Source: Brasenia schreberi (Eukaryota > Streptophyta > Magnoliopsida > Nymphaeales > Cabombaceae). From it: a stretch of 64,000 nt of DNA. Below are positions 46,319 through 58,226 of this stretch, in pieces. The first letter of the stretch is position 1; each line of letters opens with the position of its first letter. The translations under genes were made by a program, and so were the position numbers. The stretch is from positions 1,915,001-1,979,000 of the forward strand of contig JAYKKT010000088.1 of assembly GCA_036023115.1 (NCBI GenBank). Direction: 5' to 3'. Below the pieces are notes generated by a model. That model did no database searches, was not told the DNA's origin, and saw only the letters and a list, made by a program, of their open reading frames with translations.

Positions 46319-46579
46319 TGTATATGTATATATATATATATATGTGGGTGTGTGTGCATGCACGTGCATGTGGGTGTGCGTGCACATGTGTTTAGGCTTT
46401 TCAAAAGAAAGAAGTACAATATTATTTGACTCATGTTCTCAAAAAGATACATATATATATATATGTGTGTGTGGGGGGGGGGGGGGGTGTGCATGCGCAT
46501 GCATGTGAGAGTACGTGCACATGTGTTTAAGCTTTTCAAAAGAACTAAGTATAATATTATTTGACTCGTGTTCTAAAAG
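46319..46579. repeat. tandem duplication (period about 135) with TA/TG runs and a G15 tract
   Basis: The segment gcatgcacgtgcatgtgggtgtgcg...gtttaggcttttcaaaag at about 46356 recurs at about 46491 (gcatgcgcatgcatgtgagagtacg...gtttaagcttttcaaaag). Each copy is preceded by a TA-TG run; the second also has 15 consecutive G (46473-46487). Confidence 0.85.
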
Positions 46580-49066
46580 AACAACAAACAACAACAACAA
46601 CTAAGCCTTTTCCCATACTAGACGGGATCATCCACATGGATTCTTTGTTTCCACACAGCCCTATCATGTACCATGTTAGCAATTAACTCACAATAAGCTA
46701 GATCATTGTTTATTGTTTCTTTCTAACACTTTTGTGGTTGTGCTCTACCTCTTTTAATACTTTCAAAATCTAGTTTTTCATACATTCTTAGAGGTTCTTC
46801 TTTCTATATGTTCAAACCATCTTAAACGATATTCTCTCATTTTATCCTCTATTTGTGTCACTCCTAATTTGTTTCTAATAACCTCATTATGTATACGGTC
46901 TTTTCTTCTAACCACTTATTTATCTCAACATCTTTATTTCTATGACATCTTTTGTACATGTTGATGATTAACTACCCAACACTCGTAACCATAAAATATG
47001 ACAGGTCTAATTGCTGCTATATAATATTTACCTTTTAACTTTAATGATATCTTCTTATCACAAATAATACTTGATGCTCCTCTCCATTTTAACAAAGCAG
47101 CATTAATTCTATGTGTAACATCTTTATCAATTCTTCCATCACTCTGAAAAATTGATCATAGGTATTTAAAACTTTCCTTTTGAGAGATGCAATATGTGCC
47201 AATTTTAATTTCTATGTCCTCTAAAGTAACGAAATGATCAAACTTACATTCCATATATTTTTTCTTTGTTCTACTAAGTTGAAAGCCTTTACTTTCCTTA
47301 GACTCTTCCACTAACACAATGTTATCTACAAATAGCATACACCAAGGTACTTTATCTTGAATATGTTTCGTTAACTCATCAATCACCATTATAAATAAGT
47401 ATGGACTTAAAGTTGATCCTTGATGTAACCCAATATTCACTTCAAAGAAGTTTGTCATTCTTTCATGAGTCCTTATATATGTTTTTGTACCATCGTACAT
47501 GTCTCTTATAAAGTTTATGTATGTCAATAAGATACCTCTTTTTTCCAAGGTTTTCCAAAGAACCTCTCTCAGTATCTTATCATAAGTTTTTTCTATATCA
47601 ATAAATATCATGTGAAGGTCTTTTTTTGCTCTAAAATGTTTCATAAGATGTCTCAAAAGGTGAAACGCTTCAACAGTAGATCCTATTGATATGAATCCAA
47701 ATTGGTTCTCTATTATACTTGATACTTGTTTTAACATATGTTCGATAATTCTTTCCCAAAATTTCATAGTATAGCTCGTTAACTTGATAACCTGATAATT
47801 CGCACAATTTTGAATGTCTCCCTTGTTCTTGTATATGGGTATAAGTATACTCGTTCATTCCTCGTGTATCTTTTGATTTCTCCATATTTCATTAAGTAGT
47901 CTTGTGAGCAAAGTGATTCCTTTTTCTCTTAGGATTTTCCAAATATTTATAGAAATATTGTCTAGTCCTACCGATTTATCACCTTTCATATGTTTAAAAG
48001 TCTCTTTGACTTCATTCTTTTGAATACGTCGATAGAAATTATGGTTTATATACTTTTCTGATTTGACTAACTCTCCTAAGTTAATACTAACATCTTTATT
48101 TTCATTAAAAAGCTTATAAAAATAGTTTTTTCATCTATTTTTTATATCATCATTTGCCACTAGAATTTTCTCATCCTCGTCTTTGATGCATCTAAGAAAA
48201 TTAAGATCCTTAGTTTTCTTATCTCTAGTCCTAGCTATGATAAAAATATCTCTTTTACCCTCTTTTGAGTTGAGTTTTTTATATAAATCGTTCCAAATTT
48301 TAGTTTTTGTTTTACTGATGTCATTTTTTTTGTTTTTTTTGTTTTACTTTCTTATAAGCCTTTATAGCTTCACTAGTTTTCTTAGCATAATGTAATTTTT
48401 AACATGCCCTCTTTACCTTGATTTTATTTTGCACTACTTCACTCTACCACCAAACTTCTTTTTATGCCGGTACACCTGTCTTAGATTCACCTAACACATA
48501 TTTCGCCACTTTTCTAATATGTATAGTCATATTGTTTCACATATCACAAGTTGTACCAACATAATTCCAAGCATCTCCTTGAAGGATTTCATGTTTAAAT
48601 ATACCTTATTTCTTGCTTTTGAGGTTTCACCATTTAGCATGAATAGCTTGATGTACTCTTTTCTTCTTTGTCCACTTTTTAGCCTATAAATCCATAACTG
48701 AAAGTCGATATTAGGTGGTTAAGCTTTCTCATGAAATTACTTTGCAATCTTTACAACACGCTTTATCTTTTTTCCTATAAATAAAATAATCAATTTGTGT
48801 TTGTGATAAGCCACTCTTATAAGTAATTAAATGTTCAACTTATTTTTTGAAGATTGTATTAACTATAAAGATATCAAATGTCATAGCAAAATTTAAAATC
48901 TTCCTACCTTCCTCATTTATATCCCCAAAACTAAAGTTTTCATGAACACCTTGATATCCTAATGCTTCTTTACCAACATGTTCATTTAAGTCTCCTAAAC
49001 AAATCATCTCCCTTTGTGGAATTCTATGTTCTAAAAACTCAATGATAAAATATTAATAGACAATGT
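46580..49066 (-). mobile_element. RTE-clade LINE, 5'-truncated and inactivated
   Basis: The plus-strand left edge (acaacaaacaacaacaacaac, then taagcctttt) is the reverse complement of the tail and conserved 3' end. Reading the minus strand, an endonuclease remnant near 49020-48890 gives REMICLGDLNEHVGKEALG and GVHENFSFGDINEEGRK. The RT core (47767-47156, about 200 codons open) gives ENQFGFISIGSTVEAFHLLR, motif A HMIFIDIEKTYDK, motif B GLHQGSTLSPYLF and motif C LFVDNIVL. RTE elements normally have FADD at motif C; here it is FVDN, so a metal-binding Asp is gone. Other parts carry stops and frameshifts. Single-ORF endonuclease-RT organisation places it in RTE rather than L1. Confidence 0.88.
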
Positions 49067-49078
49067 TAGCGGTGGGCA

Positions 49079-49478
49079 TAAACATGACCAGTTTAAAACC
49101 GATCTAGCGGTTTGATCCAGAACTGAACCGACTACAGAACTGTCGAAAACCTTAACCAATTGAACCGAACACCTCCGGTGCTGTCACGGTTTGTGATTAT
49201 TAGAAACCGAAACCTCAACCAGAGTCTTCAAACCATTTAAATACTTCTTTCAAAAATTAGATGAAAAGCAAAGAGTGATAGCTCAATGGTAGGATGCACC
49301 TCCGTATCACTGAGTTTGATCCACCAATGGCACATGTTATAAAAAAAATAAAACTTTTTGAACTTGATGGCACCGGTTTTAAGGCGGTTCTGAAAAACTG
49401 ACTATCGGTTCAATTACGGTTCTAGGTTCTAAACAAATTGAAATTATCGGATCTGAGTAACGAAACCGGGCATGTCTA
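49079..49478. mobile_element. hAT-like MITE, TAGACATG family, with a nested SINE
   Basis: Starts taaacatgacc and ends gggcatgtcta. It is flanked by ggtgggca (49071-49078) and ggtggaca (49479-49486), 7 of 8. A tRNA-like segment at about 49270-49345 interrupts it. It inserted just beyond the truncated 5' end of the LINE. Confidence 0.75.
49270..49345 (+). mobile_element. tRNA-derived SINE fragment nested in a MITE
   Basis: Contains gatagctcaatggtaggatgc (A-box) and gagtttgatccaccaatgg (B-box-like), then an A-rich run (aaaaaaaataaaac). Confidence 0.55.
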
Positions 49479-49486
49479 GGTGGACA

Positions 49487-50337
49487 GATCCACTTAAACC
49501 AGAACCAGTGAAAATAAGAACTGAGAGTCCACCTGGTTTGGTTCTGGTTCCCTTTCTCATGGAACCGGAAGCAGCCCGAAACCAGAATTGACAGTTTCAA
49601 ACAGCCGGAGAGCCGGTTCCATTATTTAAAATATAATAATTCTTTTAATATTTTTTCAGATTCTGAATGGTTTAGGATTCAAACTGAAACTTGTTTTGGG
49701 ACTGGTTCAGAAGATAAAGCTCTACCATCGTTGGTTTTCTTTATTCACAGAACTTAAACTCAGTACATTGCTCAAGGGGATGTGATAGAGGAGCCCAAGC
49801 CCGTAATGGTGGAACTCCATTGAGCTAAAGCTAAGGTGGATCCAAAATTTCAAAAGTCGTCTTGAAGCCTAATAGTCTATGGTTGGATCCATGAGCTATA
49901 ATACATGGTTCCCCCGCCCTAAACCGTTCGAGGTGTTACTTGTTTCACCTTAAAAGAATTTCTAAATCCACCATTAATAAAACTGGTACTGTAGGCCCAA
50001 TTCCAATAACTCACCCCTGAGGGTCGGCCACCCAAAATGAGGTCCATGTTTTGAAAAGCAAAGGGACAACAGTCCCTGGCCCCTATATGGCAAGCCTGGG
50101 CCCTTGTATCAAACAGGCCCGAAGGAGAACGAACATTTGTTCACATAACGAATAACCTTTTCTCTTTTCCCGGCATAAAAAAAAGTAAGGTTGCGATAGA
50201 AAAGTTGATGATAAGAACATTTGAATTCGCCATCGCCTTGCTACAAAAAAAGTGCACTTTTGTTAATAAATGCTCATGACATGTAAAAATAAATAAAACA
50301 AAATAAAAGGAGGAAAAACTGAAAAAATATATTATTA
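49487..50337. other. GGTTC-word remnant and non-coding sequence
   Basis: 49490-49730 is a further GGTTC/GAACC-word block (aaaccagaaccagtg...ggaaccggaagcagcccgaaacc) without resolved ends. 49740-50330 shows no gene. Confidence 0.45.
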
Positions 50338-50345
50338 TTGAAAAT

Positions 50346-50815
50346 TAAGGATGGCAATATTGGACCAACCCCGGGGACGTGACCCAATCCGACCCAAATG
50401 GAGCAGGGTTTATCCAGTTATACCGAGTTCAGGTTCAGGCTGGAGGAAGCCCGAATATCTTGAACCGGGTACTAGGTGGGTACGGGATAAGACGTACATG
50501 ACCCGGACCTGAAACACATGTGTGTATGTGCATTGAATTTTCTAAACTTCAGCTATTTACCCATGCAATGTTTCGATTATTTGTATTAGATTTATAAATG
50601 ATCTGCTTTAAAATGAAATTAATTTTAATTTTAACCGTGTGTGTGAGGATTAAAATTGAGCCATGAATCAACCTGTTACCCGTGGGAAAAAATAAACCCT
50701 ACCCGAAACTCTGTTCCCGCAAGTAATAGGTGAGTACAGGGTACAAAATTGAGGTCCGGGTATGGGATCAGGGTATAACTATACCCATTCTTAACCTTCC
50801 CCATTGCCATCTCTT
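50346..50815. mobile_element. hAT-like MITE, GGATGGCAAT family, perfect 8-bp duplication
   Basis: Starts taaggatggcaat and ends attgccatctctt. It is flanked by identical ttgaaaat at 50338-50345 and 50816-50823. Both halves are strings of gacccaat, cgacccaa, cgggta and acccgaac words. Confidence 0.85.
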
Positions 50816-51159
50816 TTGAAAATATTATCACATAAATTGTTTAGGACATTTCTCCTTTTCCTCCTCTTTCTCACCTCCTTTTATCAGGCATCCTTTTCCT
50901 GAACTTTATGGGGATTAGATTCTCAACGGGTGGAGAGTGTTTTTCAAGTATGAGAGTGCAGAATCTGAAACAAGTTGGTGTGATTTGTTTCACCACCCAC
51001 CTAGGGTTGCCGACCTGCTTGTGGCTCGGGTTGGTTTGACTCTTAACGAACTCGCTTGTGTTTAGTCGATGATCAAGGTGAGACATCGATTTGGCTGGCC
51101 CGTGTCGGACTTGATCTAGAAAATAGAATGTTTTTCTGATGGTTGCAACATCGTTTGAT

Positions 51160-51245
51160 GTAGGGATGGCAATGAGGCAGGTTGGAGATGGGAAATACCT
51201 ATACATGCCCTAACCCGAACCTTAGTGGGGTAAGTAGAGGTTTGG
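51160..51245. repeat. GGATGGCAAT-family MITE, left end only
   Basis: tagggatggcaatgaggcaggttggag with cccgaacc words. The right end has been lost before the CA-TA-GA microsatellite. Confidence 0.55.
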
Positions 51246-51275
51246 GTTTTTTTTCTCCAACAAGTAGGAACTGGG

Positions 51276-51292
51276 CACACACACACACATAC

Positions 51293-51348
<56 letters not shown>
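51276..51348. repeat. compound microsatellite (CA)n(TACA)n(TA)n(GA)n
   Basis: Four runs in series. A TA-associated fold-back MITE follows (51349-51500). Confidence 0.95.
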
Positions 51349-51350
<2 letters not shown>

Positions 51351-51499
51351 AACGGACCCTACCCACCATTGATATACTTATCTATTGTTTTTGAGGGAAC
51401 GAGTGTAATTTAAAAAAATTTAAAGATTCTTGAAAACGGCGTTATTATACTCATGCCTGAGCTTGAGTGAGCATATGCCAGCCGTGGACAGCACTATAT

Positions 51500-53174
51500 A
51501 TATATATATATATATATATTACATGTAGAATGAGAGAGAAAGAGAGAGGTAGTGATAAATGTTTTGGTTTATAATCTTGTATAAACATCTCAATCATTTG
51601 ATCTTTAAGTTTAATTGTTGTTGTGAGAAATACAAATTACAAAATTACAACCATGTTTTTAATTCAAATATCTATTATTGATCATGTTAAATAATAAAGA
51701 TATTTATACAAGATTATGCACGAAAAAACATTATGCATTTATCATTACCTTTATATATATACACACACTAGTGTGTGTTGGGTCACCTTGTTCCTATACT
51801 CGAACCAAAACTTGATAAGTTCAGTATGGAAATTTCATTTCATTTATAGAGGCATAATTTTAGCTTCTGTTATTATGCACTAGTACATTTCTTAAATAGT
51901 AAAACTGAATTTTCTTCATTTTGGTGGAGGTAGGAAGTTTAGCCGTTTTTTATTTCATATGCCAGATATGAAATAAATAACTTTAAAGCCCTGATGCGAT
52001 ACTGGTAGTCTATCTTGTAGGTTTTGCATGCTAAGCGTGCATAAGAAGGTGTTAGATGTTCTTTCTTGATTGAAAGAGGTGTTGTTTCTGTACCTTTGCA
52101 ATGGATATCAGAATAAAGACCTGAATTTCAGAAGATCAAGGCCTTGTTAATGGGGGGATAACTTGGGTCCAGTGAAGTTAGATATGACAGCTTGGGGCTC
52201 TCTGAACATCCGTGATAATTGTCAATTTGGAGGTGCTCTGAATATCTGTTGTATTGATGTCTTCTGCATGGGTCTAACCCATAGATTGACTTATCAACCT
52301 TAGCTAGTATGTTGAGTCTGTATCCATAACTTGATTTGATCCTCGGGTGGGCAAGAAGGGAGAGCTTATCAGGCCGCTTGAGGTGTCCATGGAGACTTCA
52401 TCATAAGAAGAAAGAAGTGCTTCAAGTTCTGAAATGAAAACTCATTGTCAATGATGGACTTCTTGTATCTGTAGGCTTGTACATGAATATGGCAGCGTCT
52501 GTGTTTGTGTATGTCTGCTTGTGTGTGTAGAGGATGGAATGAGAGCATGTTACATTTCTTTTTCATTTTTTGCCTTTTCGGTGGACTGTTTACAATCTTT
52601 AGATTGGGGCTATACATTTATACCTCACGTAACTTTTAACATTTTACTTTACAACATATGGCTTCAGGTGTCTAGGTTTAACAATATGAATTTGTTTACA
52701 TGATTGTGCATCTTAATGTACTTTTGCCCCATCAGGAAGGGCGGAAAGGAGGGAGGTGCTTGAACTTGTTTCCTTGTGGTTGCAAAATTTTAGGCATGTA
52801 GTAATGGAATGTCCATTGGCATTATAATCAAGTCAGTAAAGCATATCAATCCTTAAAACCTTTAGGAATCTTGCTGTCTTTACTAGGTATTTGATCTATT
52901 AGAGACTGAAATATAGCTCCTCAGGCCTCAGTAGTAGCATTCACAACCATCTTTCTTCAGTAAGCAACCAAGCACCTGCAAGTTCTACCAATGCGACTTT
53001 TGGGTAAAAAAATGTTGTCAATGGCAAGCGCTGAAAATTGAAATATATTTTAGCTTTCTCTGGTGGGTCAAGTTTTGTTTGTGTTCATTGTTTCACTGGG
53101 AGGTTAATTATTTCTCTTCAGTTAACTTTCCCATCACTGCTTAGTTATTAATTCAATTTGTTTCACGTATGTAG
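51500..53174. other. upstream of the Alba-like exons; no N-terminal exon seen
   Basis: 51530-51765 is an AT-rich fold-back repeat. 51780-53170 is unique, intron-like sequence. I searched it for the Alba first exon (the NEIRIT...RNYI...YA segment) and did not find it. A minus frame at 52369-52617 has no family. Confidence 0.5.
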
Positions 53175-54689
53175 GAGAAGAGGGTGAAGGAGATTGTCAT
53201 GAAGGCCATGGGGCTGGCAATTAGCAAGACCGTGACAATTGCAGAGATTATTAAGGTTGAATATATCTGTTTTCTATGTATTTTCTATTTATTATGGCTA
53301 ATTTTAATTGGTATGAGTTATAGTCTTCAGAAGAGGATTCCTGGGTTGCATCAAGACACTGTTATCAGCTGAACGAGGATCACAGATGTTTGGGACCCAA
53401 TTGAGGAGGGCCTTGTGCCGTATGTAGTTATACTTGTTGATGTGGTTTACGATTTCTCTTGCTCGCTCGCTCTCTCTCTCTCTCTCTCTCCGTTATAAAG
53501 AGAACCTTTAGCTAGTGAATGCTTTTCAACACAGTTTGGAGACGACTCGGCATGTCTCAATGATCTCTATCACACTTTCAACGAAAGAGCTGAACAAGAA
53601 TTCTCCAGGGTAAGTACATTCATTGACCATGAAATATGATTAGTCGGTGCTACATGTTGTGATAACTAGTTTGCTTTTGCAGGTATCAACCTCCGGCTGT
53701 TGTCGTGAATTGGCAGCAACAGCAACAACAAAAGCAAGCACCCGCTGCCAAAGGTAAATATTTTGTGCTTAAGCGGTTTCCATTTGGGCTGTGAAGTTAA
53801 GCTTCATACACCCTGAATTCTCACTGTAGATTCATATGGCCACGACGGAGATTCATATGGTCGAGGTGGAGACTTGTATGGTCGAGGACGAGGTCGGGGA
53901 AGGGGTTGGGACAGAACTTATAGCAACAACCAAGGTATGATGCGTCATTTATTGGTCGGAACTAGCCTAAAATGACTTACTAATAATGACAGAAAATGGT
54001 GGATGGAACCGGGGGATCTGTGGAGGACGCGGACGAGGACGAGGTTGGGGATCTCGTGGGAACTGCTCTAAAGCTTTTTTATCCTGTACTTGCAAGTCAT
54101 TAGGGATGGCAATAATGGTCTGGCCCATGGGGTCCTCACCCGAATGGGTGGTGATTGCCCGGTTTGGCCTTGCTTGGGTACGGGGAATATCCCAATCATC
54201 TTTGACCGCGTGTGGGATTTATGGTGATAAGAAGTACTCGAGATGCTTTTGATTTTAAGAAGATAATGAGTTTGGAGTTGGGGTACCGGGCGCCCTACAC
54301 CCATCAGTTACCCATTGGGATAAACGACAAACCCGTACCCATCCTTATCACATGATGAGGCGGACAGGAATGGGGCACAAGATTGAAGTTCGGGTATAGG
54401 TGTACCCATCTTGACCCACCCCATTGTCATATTACAAGTCATCCTCTATTTTATGCTTCTAGTTTGCTCTTACATTATTTGGTCTGTGAAACTGGGAGGT
54501 GGTGGTGGTGGTTATGAAGGTAATGGGTATGAAAGGAATGGGGGAGGCGGTCATGAAAGGCGTAGAGGTGGTCGAGGTTTCACTCGAGGTTGGAGAAGGA
54601 TGGACGGGGCAGGGAAGGAGTTACTGATCATCAAGTTCAGATGGTTGCGATGGTGCTTGTTTGGTTTTATCAAGCAGAATTACGTGTGA
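53175..54689 (+). pseudogene. Alba-family RNA/DNA-binding protein with RGG tail, N-terminal exon missing, one in-frame TGA
   Basis: Exons are 53175-53255, 53331-53419, 53535-53609, 53683-53753, 53830-53934, 53993 to about 54055, and a last exon from about 54495 to 54689. All junctions are GT-AG and phases agree. The peptide follows plant Alba proteins: EKRVKEIVMKAMGLAISKTV, AEIIK/KRIPGLHQDTVIS, ITDVWDPIEEGLVP, LETTRHVSMISITLSTKELN, KNSPGYQPP, a Gln-rich linker, then YGRGRGRGRGW-type RGG repeats. In IS-S-TRITDVW the second Ser codon reads TGA (53370-53372). The first exon with the NEIRIT start of the fold is absent from the preceding 1.4 kb. A hAT-like MITE (54101-54434) lies in the last intron. 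It looks like a partial duplicate that recently lost its frame, or a gene with a distant first exon and one error. Because the introns are kept, it is not a retrocopy. Confidence 0.75.
54101..54434. mobile_element. hAT-like MITE, GGATGGCAAT family, inside the Alba-like gene
   Basis: Starts tagggatggcaat and ends attgtcatatta. It is flanked by identical caagtcat at 54093-54100 and 54435-54442. Word-rich ends (cccgaatgggtgg, ggtaccgggcg, acccgtacccat) surround the centre. Confidence 0.82.
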
Positions 54690-55874
54690 GCTTAGCTATC
54701 TATTTGTGATCCTCCCTTATCGTGAATAGCAGGCTTTCTGGTTGAGGAAAACGACTTGCCATGGGTGAGTATTTCTTCTCTTCTCAGCTTCCCCCCTCCC
54801 ACCGCCATGTATTTATATCATTATTTTAGAGTGAATTTTGATGCTCTATTGCTCGTCGACACCTGCCAGATGACCTTGATTGCTTATTATTGTGCTTGAG
54901 AGTGCGTGCATGTGTTATATATATAGAGAGAGAGGGAGTTATATATATAGAGAGAGAGAGAGGGAGTTGCTTGACAGCTTTTTATACTAAGCATTGTTTA
55001 TCATCATTATTCCACGTCGAATGGTGGTGATCAAGACACTCATTTCATGTTATTTTTAATAAAATTATATATTAAATAATAGGTTTTTATGTCAATTTTG
55101 GAGAGCCGTTCGATCAATATTGTCGATACCACTGCATGAATGATACAGATGAGAGGATATTTAGTAACTCTCAATTTCTTTATATAGAGGGTGTTCAAGA
55201 ATCTTCTTTATATATGTATATATATATATGTGTGTGAAAATTGAAAGACTCTTTTAGATACATGTGCGAGGTAGATCAAGTTGTCCGTCAATATCAACGC
55301 AAGGATCTAATGATAAATGCTTTGATCATATCATTCAATTGATAACAGCAACAGTGATGATGAAGCAATATCCAAACATCTCTCTTTATATATGTGTGTG
55401 TGTGGTGCATGTAGTTATGTATCTTCAAATCCACTAAAGAACTCTCCCATTCAATCAAAATCAATGATAATCAAAGAGATCATTGACAGAGATTTTGAAT
55501 TTTAAAAATAAAAAGTATTTTGTACTTTTTAATTACAAGTATCACACTTCGTGATGACCCTGATCAAATCAGAACTGTTAGTTTTGTTCTGATATCGTTT
55601 AATTTTCTAGAAAGGTGGAATCATAACCCAACAATGGGGGTTCCTAGTTTTTCTCTGTTTCTTTTTCAGCCGGTTTTCGGGGGTGGTGTGGGTCTCATTG
55701 AATCTGTCGGCCAGGCCGCAAGATTCCATGGCGTGCACTCTTGAATCTCTTAGAAAAGAAACAAAATAGATTAATGCTTGTTTGTCCCTTAGTTTGGGAA
55801 AAAGACAGATTAAATGTATCAAATTGTTGAAGTAAAAATGAGAAATATAACAGTTAAATGGGTTGGTGAAAGTG
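54690..55874. other. 3' side of the Alba-like gene, then repeats
   Basis: Short TA-GA runs at 54919-54966 and TA-TG at 55208-55237 flank AT-rich fold-back sequence (about 54970-55200). 55395-55545 is another fold-back arm set. No gene is seen. Confidence 0.45.
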
Positions 55875-56030
55875 TTTTTTTTTTTTGCTTCTTTCTTTAT
55901 AATGGGAGACTTGTAAAGGGAGACTGAAGCCCAAAAAACACACACATGCACGTACTGGGAATCGAACTCACCACCAACAACAGGGAAGTGCAGGAACCCT
56001 GCTAGATGAGCTAACGCTCTGCGTACCGGT
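55875..56030 (-). mobile_element. tRNA-derived SINE
   Basis: The reverse complement carries TTAGCTCATCTAGCAGGGTTCC (A-box) and GAGTTCGATTCCCAGTACGTGC (B-box). The plus-strand left end is a T-run (ttttttttttt) corresponding to the A tail. Confidence 0.72.
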
Positions 56031-56276
56031 GAAAAGCAAGCTTAGGGAGTGGAGTACCTACGCGACCAATCGTGTCCTCCCGAGAAGAACCCTTTTCTAT
56101 TCACTGGATGGGTTTGGTCATGTTCTCTTTGAAAGCTGTGAACCCACATGATCCAAACTCATTTCTTTTCTAGTAAGATAAGATTACCTTTAGTTTGAAG
56201 GTTTCTTTTAGTCAATTCCCGAATGATTCCTTGAAGCACATAATGCAAAGCTGTCTACATCGGAGCTAGACATGGT

Positions 56277-56573
56277 TGGTTTCCGTTCGGGTTGTGAACC
56301 GTCAGCATTGGTTTCGGGTTGGCTCGAGTTCTAAACTGTTGAGGAACTGAAAAAAAATAAAAATAAAATGATGAACAACCCTAATGAGGTTGGCTATATA
56401 GATGAAAAATAAATTTTTAAAAAAACTTACAAATATGAAAATGATGGTTTAGAACCACCCGTTTTAGACCCGGATTCATGAAAGGTGAAATTGAAACCGA
56501 ATCGGGTGATTTTCGGTTTTGGATCTGATTTAACTGGTTCTGATTTCAATCGGTTTATGATGGGCTATGTCTA
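56277..56573. mobile_element. TAGACATG-family MITE without detectable target duplication
   Basis: Starts tagacatggttgg and ends ggctatgtcta. GGTTC/GAACC words surround an AT centre. The flanking octamers (atcggagc, gtgagaac) match at only 4 positions, so the copy is old or rearranged. Confidence 0.6.
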
Positions 56574-57071
56574 GTGAGAACCGTTTAAGTGATTGTGGGT
56601 CCTGTTTTGTTTGTTTTAGTTTATTCCTTCCCGATGGGCCTACATGGACATCGAACCTATGACAACAACCTTATCAAAAATTACAAGAAACATTTACCAT
56701 GATCTTTCTTCTTCTTCTTCTTTTTGTTACAGTGGAGAAGGTCGGTATTTAGCGGAGAGGATCTGTAGCTATTAGAGGAGTTGAGAATCAATTTTCAGGC
56801 ACTCTTGCATTTGCTTGGCATAGGCCATGAGGGCGGCAGCCTTAAGCTGCCGAGGGAGGCGGTTTTTTGAGCAATAATTCCGCCACAAGAACAAGAAGCA
56901 AGCAAAGTTTCTCCTCCCTTCATTGAGGTTGGCTACACAAATTCTCTCTTGTCATTGTGGTCTGCCTCTTGTAATTCACAATATAACTCTAACAATCAAC
57001 ATCATCTTTTGTCGATTCCTTCTAATAATTCCGAAGTTATTTTCTATTGTATTTAAAGTGCTTATCATCGC

Positions 57072-57215
57072 ACCGACAGGTTAGCTCAACGGTAGCATGC
57101 TCTAGCACTTTTGCTGCTGGTGAGAAGTTTGGCTCCAAGGGAGTGCATGTGTTGGTGTGGATGTGTGTGTGTGTGAGGCTTTGCCCTTCTCTTGTCGAAG
57201 ACAGGAAATCTTGAT
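57072..57215 (+). mobile_element. tRNA-derived SINE
   Basis: Contains ggttagctcaacggtagcatgctctagc (A-box), ttgctgctggtgagaagtttggctccaag (B-box region) and gtgcatgtgttggtgtgg, then gccttctcttgtcg-like sequence. The head is very close to the copy at 553-699. Confidence 0.75.
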
Positions 57216-58145
57216 ATTTGTAATCAAGAGGTTGACACGAAAATGTCTTTGTAGATCCTTTGAATTTGAGAAAAGAAAAAAGACGCACTTTTACAATTCA
57301 AACAGGTACCAGACCCGGAAGTTCCAGTTCTGGTTGAAAGTTCCTTAATGCAGGCTCGCGATCGATTCCCATCAGCCACAAATGAGGTGAACTTCATTCA
57401 GGTGAAATTCAGGTGAGACATTCATATAGATTTTTAAACGAAAATTGGGTTGAAATTTTTGGTTTTTTCGTGTATTTCAGGTGGCGGCCACCTAACCTCG
57501 CCCATGAATGGGTCCGCAGTTGTATATGAGCACTAGAACTCAAGCCATGAGAGGCCATCAAGGGTTGAAGAATACCTACCAAAGGGTTAAGGGGACCCTC
57601 TATTTGACCGGCACCACGGTCAGGTTCGCCTAGTATGTGAGAGAGTGCCTTAGTTGTCATGACCAAGCAAGGGATCTAGTGTATCAACGATCAGGGTTGA
57701 ACGGCTCGCACTCGAGCTCAGCTTGTTACGCTAGTTTGAGCTCAGGTAAACCAAGATTGAGTCGATTATGCTCGGTTTAAGATCATGTTTAGTGACCTTG
57801 AATTCAATCAAGCTCGTTGAGCTCATCGATTCGCTCTAACTTGGAAAGTTCTAATCAAGATTGACTCAACTAAGCCCAGGCATTAGGCTTGTTTATTCGA
57901 AAGCTCGGCAAGCCTCACGAGCTGCTGGAATTGAAAAGATCAAGTCAAGTTCTAGTTTTGGGGGACACTTTTTGAGTATGAAAATTTTAGTTTTGGTATA
58001 TTTGGTCTACAAACAAAGGATTCAACATATCGAGTCCAAAGGGCTGCTGGCCCGAGCCTTTTTGACCCAGTGGTCTCGATCAATGTTGTAAATATCATAT
58101 ATGATCGCATATGAAATAGGGTATAATACCATATCATGCTATAAT

Positions 58146-58226
<81 letters not shown>

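Noticed and set aside
46580..49066. L1-type LINE
   Set aside because: The RT phrases (DMYDGTKT, GLHQGSTLSPYLF) and GTT-rich tail are those of the RTE clade, and no separate ORF1 is present.
54101..54434. MITE insertion as an exon-disrupting event in the Alba-like gene
   Set aside because: A splice model with donor near 54055 and acceptor near 54494 keeps the Gly-rich frame (SRGGGGYEG), so the MITE lies in an intron.
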